A DNA stretch of 64,000 nt, from contig JAAEAF010002492.1 of NCBI GenBank assembly GCA_011037195.1, forward strand, positions 1 to 64,000, in the 5' to 3' direction. The notes beneath the pieces were generated by a model. It made no database searches and was not told the origin of the DNA. It saw only the letters and a list, made by a program, of their open reading frames with translations. The translations under genes and the position numbers were made by a program. Positions 54,837-64,000 of this stretch are shown here, in pieces. Source of the DNA: Triatoma infestans. Lineage: Eukaryota > Arthropoda > Insecta > Hemiptera > Reduviidae. Position 1 is the first letter of the stretch, and each line of letters starts with the position of its first letter.

Positions 54837-54943
54837 GCTGTAAACCTGGAACAAAAAAACTGGCTCCGGATGGATGCAACACTTGCACTTGTGGTAAATC
54901 TGGAACCTATGGTAGATGTACAACGAAACCTTGTTATTCTCAG
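54837..54943 (+). CDS. Pacifastin-type protease inhibitor domain exon (partial gene)
   Basis: A 107-nt exon bounded by TTCATTCAG and CAG|GTAATT. Two bases complete a codon from an upstream exon; the remaining 35 codons contain one complete pacifastin light-chain domain: CKPGTKKLAPDGC then NTCTC, GKSGTYGR, CTTKPC. The spacing fits the family signature C-x(9-12)-C-N-x-C-x-C-x(2-3)-G-x(3-6)-C-T-x(3)-C exactly, with all six cysteines. These secreted inhibitors act on serine proteases in arthropod haemolymph. By family rule the reactive bond lies after the second residue following Cys5-Thr region, which makes P1 threonine here (inference). Signal peptide and other domains must lie in exons outside what I can identify. 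The exon ends in phase 0. Confidence 0.85.
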
Positions 54944-55509
54944 GTAATTGGATTATTAAATATTTCCCATATATTACTTTAACTACTTTTTGCACTGCTT
55001 GCGTTTTCGTGTAAGTTCAACTCTACTCTCTATCATTTTTCTGAAAGCAAGGCTTTGGTTTTTATGGATAATGGGGGCTGGCCCAACTCCAACAACTCCT
55101 GTCCAGGAAGGTTAGGTTCTAAGATTAGTATTGATTTTTGAGGTTTTGTTTCCTTAGATGATTACCTTTTCTGACAAAGAATTATATCTATCCTTCGGAA
55201 TACAGAAAGGGAATGAGAGATCAGAAAGTTTGAAACATCAGCGACATCATAGAGAAACATCAGCGATTTCAAGTGGATTCCAGAGAAGAAAAGAAAGTAG
55301 CATCAGTTGCCTCCAGGATTCTGGATGAAAGTAGGAAAAGGAGTTGGGAAAACGGTAATAAATAAGGACAAATTTGTGGTCAATTTGTCTCGCCTAAGTA
55401 TGACACGCGATCATTTCTTACTCAATGCCTATATGGCAGTTGTTGGATGGATGTTTTCTATGTGAAGCTGCAAATTCAGACTTATAACAAACTCTTCGGA
55501 AAGAGGAGA
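54944..55509. other. Presumed pacifastin intron, no feature recognised
   Basis: Nothing recognised between the donor at 54,944 and the LINE fragment at 55,510. Confidence 0.4.
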
Positions 55510-55665
55510 GGTCACTCGTTTGAGAATCGGCCATACTCGGGTATCACATAGTTAGCTGATGTGCGGGAAATAAATCCCATTTTGTAATACTTATAACGTC
55601 CCAGATCCGTGCAATATATTATAAATGAGTGCCCACTATATCAAAGTAGAAAATTGAACGAGAGT
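55510..55665 (+). pseudogene. LINE C-terminal fragment of RNase H/zinc type (plus strand)
   Basis: Shifting plus-strand frames give EVTRLRIGHTRVSHS, FCNTYNVPDPCN and VQYIINECPLYQ. The series R-L-R-I-G-H-T-R-x-T-H-S, C-x2-C and H-I-x-x-x-C-P is the C-terminal region of I/Jockey-group retrotransposons. Only about 50 codons remain, ending where the minus-strand element begins. Confidence 0.6.
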
Positions 55666-58600
55666 CCCATAATTTCACCCGATTTGCATAACTGGCACGG
55701 ATCAGAACTTGAAAACAAATATTTTTTTCCATTCATACTTGCCAAATGTAGTTGGGACATAATCCTTAATTTGTTTATATGTACAGTAAATCCAAAATAT
55801 GGTTCCATCTCCCCTAGCGCACTAATATTTCTATAATAAACATTAAATGACGAATCAGTTACAGCTTCAATATCATTACTAATTAGAGAATTTTTAAATG
55901 ACTGTAACAATCTATTATAGTTTCTTGATACTTCTCCGGGTCCTGATTATTTCACACATGCTGGGCTCCAATCATCCCCAAGTACTGACTCATAAATGCA
56001 CACCAATTATATGGAATATTTTTGTTATCTAAGACGTGAAATAATTTATTATAACAAAGTTTCGGGATTTGTTCATTTGTCATAAGCAACAGAACAAACT
56101 TATTCCACCAACCAATCATTCTTTTAAATATCCTGAATTTAATGTGAATTCGCCCTGTTTCCGATCTCACATAGCTACTAAGGGTATTAAATGGAAGATG
56201 GAGTAAACTTTTAAAGAAAGACAACTGACCTCTCTCCAACAGATCAGTGTACTCTGGTCACCAGACTTCGGAAGCATAGAGTAACAAAGATTGCGCAAGC
56301 GAATCAAATAGCGTACACTTAGTATCCCATGTGTCGGATTTACAATTTTCCAGGATTTTCAAAACAGCAGATTTGCCCGAGCGCATTTAGAAACAAAATG
56401 TTTACTAGCCTCTACATTTCCCGGAGGAAGAGAGAGGTATTCCAAGATAAATAAATTTATTGACCACTGTGACAGTTTTGTTACAATATGTAAATTGCTT
56501 GATTTTACCCAATTTTCCTCCCTTTCTAAAAGGTACTATGAAAGTCTTATCCGTATTAACCTTTAGACAGTTTTTTTCACACTTATCAAATAACAGTTTT
56601 ATTTACGTTGCGCGTCGAGCCAGAAAGAACTTAAAACCACTAAATTATCTGCACATAATAAACATTGTTTGGTGCTAAGGATATACCTGGGGCGTTATTT
56701 ATAGCAAAATGATCAGCTACCTCGTAAATAAATACCGAGGATAATAAGGGGCTAAGAATATCCCCTTAAAGAACACATTCCGTTACCGGTATGCTATCTG
56801 AGAAGTATTACCTTCAGAAATGATAAAGTTTGCTGAACGGTACAAATTTATTAAAACACGCAAGAACTTTCCTCCGATACCTAGAGAGTACAATTTTTTC
56901 CATAATAATTCATGATTCACCGAGTCAAATGCTCGTTTGATATCTACAAATATTCCAAAAACCTTTGCGCGTTTACGTCTCAGCTGCAGATTAATCGCTG
57001 AAGCTAGGGAGAACACACAATCTCTACATCCCATTCCTTTTCTGAATCCCATTTGTTCATTGGGGATTGTCTTTCTTTCCTCAACCCACCTAAGCAACCT
57101 GTTGTAAAGAATGCCAGTAAAAATCTTCATAATACCATTCTGTATTGAAATACCCCTATAGTTATTTTGGTCAGTCGAACTTCCTTTTTTGTGGATTCAT
57201 TTTTACTTTATTTGGGCCCATTTTTGAGGTATTGATTCATTTCTCCGCACCCTATTAGGAATGTTTAACAATGCTCGAAGCCAGTCTTTAATTAGACATT
57301 TTAAACATTCATTTGGGACATTGTCCAAACCTAGCGATTTGTTATTTTTGGTATTTCGAATTACAAAATTTAACTCATCAGAATTTAACTTGAATTCAGA
57401 ATCAAGTTCAGGTTGAAAGTAGTGGAAAAACAAAAAGGTTTTATCGATTTTTGGTGGTAAAATTTATTTATAAAATATTTCTCAGTCACTAAGACTTATA
57501 TTGTTTTTTATACGAGGTTTAAAATTATACTTTCTTACAACGGCCCAAAATTCCTGCACATTTTTAGTATTTCTCCAGGTTGCAGTTATATTATTTAAAT
57601 ATTGATTTTTGGAGTTTTTAATTATGTTTCTCTAATTTTTCTTTGATGCTAAATAGTCACTTAAAGCATTAACACAGGAACGGTTTTTAATTAATTGTTT
57701 ATAGAGTAACCTCCTTTTTTGCCTCAAAACAAGTGCTATCAAACCATGGCTTATTCCTGTTTTCTATTTTATTATTTTTAGTTTTCAGCATTCCAATTCT
57801 GGTTAAAAACTTTTCATAGTCTTCATTTGTTTTTGACATTATACATTGACAGTGTTTACTTTGACCAATCTGTTCAGTAAATTTTTTTTAACAAATCACT
57901 ATTCCTATTAAGCGCAACAACATTTTCTTTTTTATTTGATAAATTACAGTGGCTTTTCCCGAATATAAGGATAATTGTAACAAGTTATGATCTGAAAAGT
58001 TAGAGAATTTTACTATTTCAAAGTCAGAAATATGGCAAAAAGAGGATGACACCCACACATGATCAATCAAACTGCAACCTAATACACCAATGTAACTAAA
58101 TTTTGAGGGAGAGTCACTGGGTGATCGCCCATTACATAATATCATACCTAGATTTTCCATGGTTTCCACAATTCTTATTCCTCGATTATTTACCACTTCA
58201 TCTACAGAAGTTCTTTTACTCTTTAAATTGGTGCCAACAAATATTTCATTTTCTAAGGAGTTTAAAGCCCCGACTCTACAGTCAAAGTCCCCTCCGATTA
58301 CTATGTGACAATCGCTGAACAGTGAGTTTAAATTATTTAATTCTTCTTGTAATAGTTCAACATAAAAATCATTATTAGCACCAGGCTTCAAATACACAAT
58401 CCAATAACAAAGGAATCATATTTAGTTTTAAGATTAGGGCAGAGAAAAAAGTTCTTACAAACTAACGTTCTTACCTCAGAAAATAATCCAGCTTTACAGA
58501 ATATTAACCAGCCGCCGCTGGGTCTACCTTTCTGAAAAACTCTGTTACCTTTTACATGATGCATATCATAATTTTTTATGAAGTAGGGCACATTAACACT

Positions 58601-58760
58601 ATCACTGGCAAGCCATGTTTCACAAAACATATCACATGCATATTAGACAGAAATTCAATTTCATCACTTGTTAGGTTATGGATCGTAGTAAAACCACTTA
58701 GTTCCAAAAGCTAATCTGAGTGAAAATATGAATAAAATGGGTGTTTTCAATATTCCTTCC
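55641..58760 (-). pseudogene. LINE ORF2 (CR1/Jockey-group), decayed, antisense in the presumed pacifastin intron
   Basis: Reading from 58,700 downward: endonuclease with DEIEFLSNMHVICF, HHVKGNRVFQKGRPSGGWLI, VIGGDFDCRVGALNSLENEI (58,270), DSPSKFSYIGVLGCSLIDHV and FSNFSDHNLLQLSLYS (catalytic D-H, 57,990). RT: NNKSLGLDNVPNECLKC (57,340), PNEQMGFRKGMGCRDCVFSL, GIFVDIKRAFDSVNHELLWK (motif A, 56,940). The region of motif C and beyond (56,240-56,780) is poorly preserved; C-terminal parts resume at 55,952-56,239 and 55,641-55,910, ending with CQLCKSGE of the zinc motif. Architecture and wording match the element at 45-49.4 kb, so they belong to related families. No ORF1 was found. Confidence 0.85.
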
Positions 58761-59035
58761 TAAAATTTGACTTCCAAAGGTAGTGCAGAAGGCCACCGCT
58801 GGGCTATTCGGTTTCCAAGTTATTACGAATTACGAGCATTACAATAGAATTGCGAGGATTGGAAAGAACGGGAAAAGTAAAGATAAACTGAATACACTTA
58901 GGAAGGAATAACAGTGTTTGGACTATACGAAAAAATATCGAATTATGAAGATGCCAACTGCATTTAGAATATTTAGGTTTGTTATACAATATTATAGATT
59001 TCTGCTTTAACTTTGTATTTTGTTTTATTTTCCAG
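58761..59035. other. Stretch before the candidate terminal exon
   Basis: AT-rich; ends in a good pyrimidine tract TTTTGTTTTATTTTCCAG (59,018-59,035), consistent with a splice acceptor. Confidence 0.4.
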
Positions 59036-59059
59036 GGGCCTCCTGTGTCGGCGAAGTAA
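59036..59059 (+). CDS. Candidate terminal exon of the pacifastin gene
   Basis: After a strong acceptor (pyrimidine tract then CCAG), a phase-0 reading gives GPPVSAK and a TAA at 59,057-59,059. The phase matches the donor at 54,944, and short tails after the last cysteine are usual in this family. The link rests only on phase, splice site and position across a 4.1-kb intron, so it is tentative. Confidence 0.3.
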   Translation, partial: GPPVSAK

Positions 59060-60380
59060 GATTCAATACTCAAAATTCTTGACTCAGTAAACAGTAAGAT
59101 CTTAGTAACCTGAACATCACAAATAGTCCATGACTACCAATAACGGATAGTAACATTTAAATGCCTTGGGTGCAAAGTAACGTACTTAAAAAAAGCCTTG
59201 AACATCAGAACAGATCCATAAGAACATTGCCTGAGATTCAACAATGCTAATTTCTCTTCAGGATGCAAATGTCATTCATTTTTAATTATTATTTTAGTAT
59301 TGACACCAATATTAAATGATCACAATATTAATATTTCCTACTGTTTACGATTTATAGTCAACAGAGAAAAATAAAACATTTGAAACTTATAAATACTTTA
59401 TTATTTTACAGTAGGTAGCCTTGAATTCCGAAAAGTAATAAAACGTAAAATGTTTTTGATGCAACGGATCTTGTTTACTTCCAGTGCGGATTCTTGCAAG
59501 CATCGAAAATGCATAATCTGTAATATCTGAAAGATCTGTTAATGAGTTCAAATTCACTCCCCCCAGTTTTAATGGATGTTCAAGTATCCATAAGACTATT
59601 TGCTGTCATCTGCATACTGCAATATCTGGTAAAATGAAAAATTATAAGACATAATATGAATTTAAACAGAATGGAAAACAGTTTATCAACTGAAAATCTT
59701 TTGAGAACGTATGTATTACATATTTTACCGAGGAGGCAATCTTATTTTGAACAAGTCTTTCTTAAGTTAACAAAAAACAATATTCTTGTTACACCATAAA
59801 CCATTACTTATTATCCTGGTGAAACGCAATTCAAAATATTCCCAAAGAGATGTATGCTATAAGAGATGATTTACGGATGCTGGATACTGGATATCAACAA
59901 AGAATCCAAAGAATTTTAAAATCGTGCCAGCTGCAATCTGACACGTTTTACGTTGGGTCAAATTCTGATTGGATGTTGGCAAACATATTGGAGCATCTCA
60001 TTTTTTCGAAACAGCTGATGATTGGCTTTTCCAGATCAGGTAATTTTTAAAGTAAAAATTACAAGCAGAGGCTTCTATGTCATACATCCAGTTTAATTTG
60101 GCCAGTGTCAAAGAGCACTTTGCATCAGTCCTCGCATAGTAGTAGTCGGTATTAAGGTTGTAAGTAGTAATACTTCTTATAAAGAAACTTACTAATCAAT
60201 AAGATGGAAGAAATGTTTGCAATTCCAAACAGAAGATTTTGGATTTGATATAACGCATTCATTTTCCAGATTAGAAACTGATATCTACTTTGCAAGCATT
60301 GAGGGTGTTTGGTTCTTCATATATATATGTTAATATATCAACTTATACTTATACATACTTATTTTTAAAAGGAAGGAGCA
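59060..60380. other. AT-rich stretch, no gene recognised
   Basis: A 66-codon frame at 59,850-60,050 (RMLDTGYQQRIQRILKSCQL...) ends at a CAG|GTAATT that could be a donor, but its start is unsupported and I do not recognise the product. Short TA runs lie near 60,320. Confidence 0.35.
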
Positions 60381-60901
60381 ATGTATGCGACCCGCTTTAC
60401 GCGTGCTTAATTTCTAAAAGACGCCAATAGATAGTGCGAATATGCACCTTTCGTACTGGTCAATTACCCCTCCTTCTTAATTATCGTACTTAGAATTTTG
60501 AATCAGTTCATCTCTTACGGTAGGAAGCGTCAGTGCACGGCAAATTACATACGCTATGAGTATTAGTAGAAAGTTGTAGTTTATTGCAAATCTATATTCG
60601 CCCGCAATTCCGCATCATCTTGCCGTGATTCACTGTTGTCAATTTCTCTCTGAGAGGTATCGCCCGCTACCTACATCTTCGCCCGCTAAGGAGACAGGTT
60701 GTGAACCAGGTAAATCCCAAATTCCTTCCTGTATACCTTTCGCCTATTCCTCTTCTCCTTCACCTAGATTCACATCCTGACCTACCGCGAGCAAGAGGAC
60801 AAAAGGTAAGCTAATATACTTATAAGCTAATTATACCACATACGCATATATATATATATATATATATTTTTTGTATTACAGAGAAACGCGGTCCACTTTA
60901 A

Positions 60902-61010
60902 CCATATATATATATTTTTCGCACCATTTTATGGTCCTTCGGGCCATATATATATATTCTACGCAACATTTTTTGGTCCTCCGAGCCATATATATTTTTT
61001 GAACTTATGG
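60902..61010. repeat. 42-bp tandem repeat in the BEL leader/LTR
   Basis: Units start at 60,902, 60,944 and 60,986 (the third partial). Each has CCATATATATATAT, then a CGCA(C/A)(C/A)ATTTT(A/T)TGGTCCT block. The TATATA core recurs at exact 42-base intervals, and each unit can pair TGGTCC..GGGCC locally. Confidence 0.8.
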
Positions 61011-61616
61011 ACAAATACATTTTGATTCGCCATATAAATTAAATATTATTTTCTTCAACGCTTTGGTTAAGTGCGTATAATTACAAGAGTACCACCAATA
61101 TATTCTGTAAGTAATACAGTTTCAGTGTAATACAGCTTTGAATGGTTCGTATTTATTAGTAATTGCTAATTTTCAGATTCTGCATAATTAAATAATTGAA
61201 AAAAAATTTAATATTACGGAAAAATTGAACTTGGCTAGAGGAGATGCATATGATCACGTGATTGGCGTCATATATTTCTGTAACAGGTCAGAGTCCAGCA
61301 AGAGAAAGGTACGTTTTATCTGTCTGTAACTTTTAAAGCGTGGTTAATACATTGCTCTTTCTAATAAACAACTGATATAGGTAACTATTCTTTCTAATTT
61401 ATAATCTGGCACTACTGGTCGAATGACCTTGACATAAATCTACTTAACTTTTATAGTCGTATTTAATTCTTAAATAGTACTCAATTAAATTTCTATTGAA
61501 TTCTTTCTAATTAATTCCTTTAAAAAAAAAAAAAAAAATTATTCTTTATAATTAAGTCACTACCTTATAAATTAATAAATTATTTAATTTCGAATTTGGT
61601 TACAATAGTCACTGCA

Positions 61617-64000
61617 ATGGCTGACAAAATCGAAAAACGAATTAGAGTGTTAGAAGCGGAACAAAATACTTTATTTCAACGCGTACAACGCCTATACGAT
61701 GATGCTAAAAATATTGACAACCCGCAAAATCAGGCGAATTTCAATATCAGGATTAAAACGTTGGAAAAAACAATGGGGGAATTAAACTCAGTAGCTAAGG
61801 AAATAGGGACGCTCAAACAGGAAATCAACCCATCTGAAAAAGTGAATTTACAAATTCTGAACACAGTAGATGAACTGTATTGTTATATCGTATACGAAGC
61901 GGATAAGTTAAAAATTGGTAGTAGTGCAAATAAAGTTCCACAACAAAAAGAAAAGCTTCCCACATTGGAATTACCTTGGTTTTCAGGTGAAATAAATGAA
62001 TGGCCAGTGTTTTATCATGCCTTTAAGGCAATTCATAATAACACGGGCCTGACTCAAACTGAAAAATTAAGATATCTGCTAGGTAAGCTGACCAAGAAAG
62101 CGCTCGCGCTTGTCTCTGGTTTTCAGCCCTCTGAGGAAAATTATGTATTGATCTGGGAAACCTTAGTAGATAGGTTCCAGGATAAAAGGAATTTAGCATC
62201 GCATTACTTGAAACAAATTTTGAGTTTTAAGCCACTCTTGAATGAATCGGCTTCAGGGTTAGATGGATTCTTACAACAATTTTCTTCCTCATATGAGGCT
62301 CTTAAAGCTTTAGAAATAGAAAACCTCACTGATTTCATCATCTTTCATATCGCCTTATCTAAACTCGATCCCGAAACAGTCAGAGCTTTCGAGATGTCTG
62401 CTCGCACTCAAGCTATACCTACTTATGATCTTCTTCTTACTTTTGTAAAAGAACAAAATAAAATTCTTTCTAGGTATGGAAAAGTATTATCGCCCGCACA
62501 TAAAACTAAAACTTCGCACTCCTTTGTTGCCAGTAAAAGTAATATTAATATTCCGCTATGCAGAATTTGTTCACTAAATCAACACCAAGCTTATCACTGT
62601 AAAAGTTTCAAAGATCTTACTCCCGAACAAAGATATAAATTAGCCAGGGAAAAGAATTTATGCATTAATTGCTTATCCCAGCATCATACTTCTCGCTTAT
62701 GTAAGTCTAAGAACTCTTGCGCTGTATGTGGTAAGCGACACCATTTAATTTTACACTTTTCGCTACCCGCACAAAATAGCAAATTACGCCCGCCCGAGAA
62801 GCCTGAGGTTGATAGCCCTAAGAATAAACCCCCGCCTGAGGTATCCGCAGCTTGTTGCGCCTCAGAGACTGAAAATAAGCCTTTTGAGGGCCCGAGTAAG
62901 GGCACTGTAATCTTATCTACCGCCACTATCAATGTATTTGATAGATGGGGAAATTCTCATAGAGTCAGAGCTCTCCTAGATTCAGGAAGTCAATCTGATT
63001 TTATTACCCGCAAACTTTTTAAGAAACTGGGACTCTCTAAAACACGATTACATTCCTCAGTAAGTGGGATAGGAACGGTTAAACAGAATTTGCCATTCTC
63101 TTCGCTTCTAACATTTTCCTCGCGATTCGATTCGAATAAAAAATTCACAATTCGCCCGCTAATAATAAATAGTATTGCAGATGCTATTCCCACTTATGAA
63201 ACACTTTCCTCTCGTCTGCATGAATTTAATCATTTACCTTTGGCAGATGTCAATGTAAAAGGATCTGAAGAAGTTGACATCCTATTGGGAGCCGGAATAT
63301 TCACCCGTCTATTGATGAACAATATAATAAGTTCTTCGCACACTTCTTTATCCGCCATTCAAACCGAACTCGGGTTTGTTGTTATGGGTAAAGTAGGTGA
63401 ATCTGAACCCCCTAATTGTATTCAGGAGAACTACGCTATGTGTTGTATTTCGGACCAGTCTGCGCTTGAGGAGTTGGTTCATAAATTCTGGGAATTAGAA
63501 GATCTCCCTAAATCTAATTCAGCAGATTCAAGTGATGACGAATGTGAGAGAATGTTCTCCGAAACCGTTAATCGAGCTCCTAGTGGTCGATACTCAGTCT
63601 CACTCCCTTTTAAACAGCCTCTTTCTACTCTGGGAAGTTCCTTAGCCCTCGCAAAAAAGAGATTTTTCAATTTAGAAAATAAATTAGCTTCCAACCCCGC
63701 CCTCAAGCAGGAATATCTCAATTTCATGAACGACTATGAGCTGAAAGGACATATGACTCCTTCCGGTTTGGTAAACGAAGGTTATTACCTACCGCATCTA
63801 GCGGTATTACGCTCTGAGAGCGCTACAACTCGCCTACGAGTTGTCTTTGACGCTAGTGCCAAAGCGATAAACAGTTTATCTCTAAATGATATCCTGCACA
63901 CAGGTCCCAAATTACAACCGGATCTTATGGTGATCTTAATAGGTTTTCGTCTCTTCCCAATTGCCATTACTGCTGATATAAGACAAATGTATCGGCAAAT
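61617..64000 (+). CDS. BEL/Pao gag-pol polyprotein, open to the window edge
   Basis: 794 codons without a stop from the ATG at 61,617. Residues 1-75: charged coiled coil (IEKRIRVLEAEQNTLFQRVQ). About 120-270: BEL/Pao gag domain (LPTLELPWFSGEINEWPVFY, then LRYLLGKLTKKALALVSGF). Zinc clusters at about 318-372: CRICSLNQHQAYHC, CINCLSQHHTSRLC, CAVCGKRHH. Protease: LLDSGSQSDFITRKLF with its aspartate at residue 455, and VDILLGAGIF at about 553. RT begins near 700 (YYLPHLAVLRSE, RLRVVFDASAKA), and the window closes just after motif A (ITADIRQMYRQ, aspartate near residue 787). RNase H and integrase are expected beyond. Frame, motifs and codon use give no sign of decay. Confidence 0.95.
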   Translation, partial: MADKIEKRIRVLEAEQNTLFQRVQRLYDDAKNIDNPQNQANFNIRIKTLEKTMGELNSVAKEIGTLKQEINPSEKVNLQILNTVDELYCYIVYEADKLKIGSSANKVPQQKEKLPTLELPWFSGEINEWPVFYHAFKAIHNNTGLTQTEKLRYLLGKLTKKALALVSGFQPSEENYVLIWETLVDRFQDKRNLASHYLKQILSFKPLLNESASGLDGFLQQFSSSYEALKALEIENLTDFIIFHIALSKLDPETVRAFEMSARTQAIPTYDLLLTFVKEQNKILSRYGKVLSPAHKTKTSHSFVASKSNINIPLCRICSLNQHQAYHCKSFKDLTPEQRYKLAREKNLCINCLSQHHTSRLCKSKNSCAVCGKRHHLILHFSLPAQNSKLRPPEKPEVDSPKNKPPPEVSAACCASETENKPFEGPSKGTVILSTATINVFDRWGNSHRVRALLDSGSQSDFITRKLFKKLGLSKTRLHSSVSGIGTVKQNLPFSSLLTFSSRFDSNKKFTIRPLIINSIADAIPTYETLSSRLHEFNHLPLADVNVKGSEEVDILLGAGIFTRLLMNNIISSSHTSLSAIQTELGFVVMGKVGESEPPNCIQENYAMCCISDQSALEELVHKFWELEDLPKSNSADSSDDECERMFSETVNRAPSGRYSVSLPFKQPLSTLGSSLALAKKRFFNLENKLASNPALKQEYLNFMNDYELKGHMTPSGLVNEGYYLPHLAVLRSESATTRLRVVFDASAKAINSLSLNDILHTGPKLQPDLMVILIGFRLFPIAITADIRQMYRQ

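Larger units (their letters stand above)
60381..64000 (+). mobile_element. BEL/Pao LTR retrotransposon, 5' part
   Basis: Leader and presumed 5' LTR from roughly 60,380, then a gag-pol frame from 61,617 to the end of the window. LTR limits and the primer-binding site cannot be set because the 3' LTR is outside. The long undamaged frame makes this the youngest-looking element here. Confidence 0.9.

Noticed and set aside
61420..61445. BEL primer-binding site at TGGCACTACTGG
   Set aside because: It starts with TGG, but I could not match it to a tRNA 3' end and the LTR end is unknown without the 3' copy.
62684..63967. Several minus-strand frames of 60-82 codons
   Set aside because: Shadows of the BEL/Pao gag-pol frame, which is open throughout on the plus strand.

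Overview
The window is nuclear DNA of an arthropod, most likely an insect: it is AT-rich, has spliced coding exons separated by kilobase introns, no operons, and dense non-LTR and LTR retrotransposons of arthropod type. The species cannot be read from the sequence. Two host genes are supported. At 1,207-5,193 (+) lie the last three exons of a diacylglycerol kinase of the zeta/iota (type IV, Drosophila rdgA) class: C-terminal ankyrin repeats and a terminal PDZ-binding motif, ETTV. At 54,837-54,943 (+) is one exon encoding a complete pacifastin-type serine protease inhibitor domain, with a possible short last exon at 59,036-59,059.

Nearly everything else is mobile DNA in many states of decay. 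0.8-8 kb: tRNA-derived SINEs, a Tc1-like remnant and a LINE tail around the kinase exons. 8.2-13.0 kb (-): an almost full-length R1-clade LINE with an 18-bp target-site duplication. 13-20.9 kb: AT-rich DNA with SINEs and short Penelope-LTR-like repeats. 20.9-26.5 kb (-): a pile of LINE 3' ends, including two R4/Dong-like elements, each abutting a (TAA)n array. 29-38 kb: LINE pieces in inverted orientation, a GC-rich block with a 73-bp minisatellite and a long imperfect palindrome, and a decayed Ty3/gypsy element. 36.2-42.2 kb (+): one LINE split by a second, related LINE whose insertion left a 14-bp duplication. 43-49.4 kb (+): LINE remnants and a nearly complete two-ORF LINE. 49.7-52.7 kb (+): a Jockey-like LINE with intact gag but most of its reverse transcriptase missing. 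53.1-54.1 kb (-): a third R4/Dong-like 3' end, also at a (TAA)n array. 55.5-58.7 kb: LINE remnants on both strands inside the presumed pacifastin intron. 60.4-64.0 kb (+): a BEL/Pao LTR retrotransposon whose gag-pol frame is open for 794 codons and runs off the window.

The elements do not form a pathway with the host genes; they sit in introns or between genes. The most unusual features are the repeated association of R4/Dong-like 3' ends with (TAA)n, the nested LINE insertion, the two gag-retaining elements that have lost RT, and the minisatellite/palindrome complex at 31.4-32.5 kb. I found no CRISPR array, prokaryotic operon, rRNA gene or convincing functional tRNA gene.
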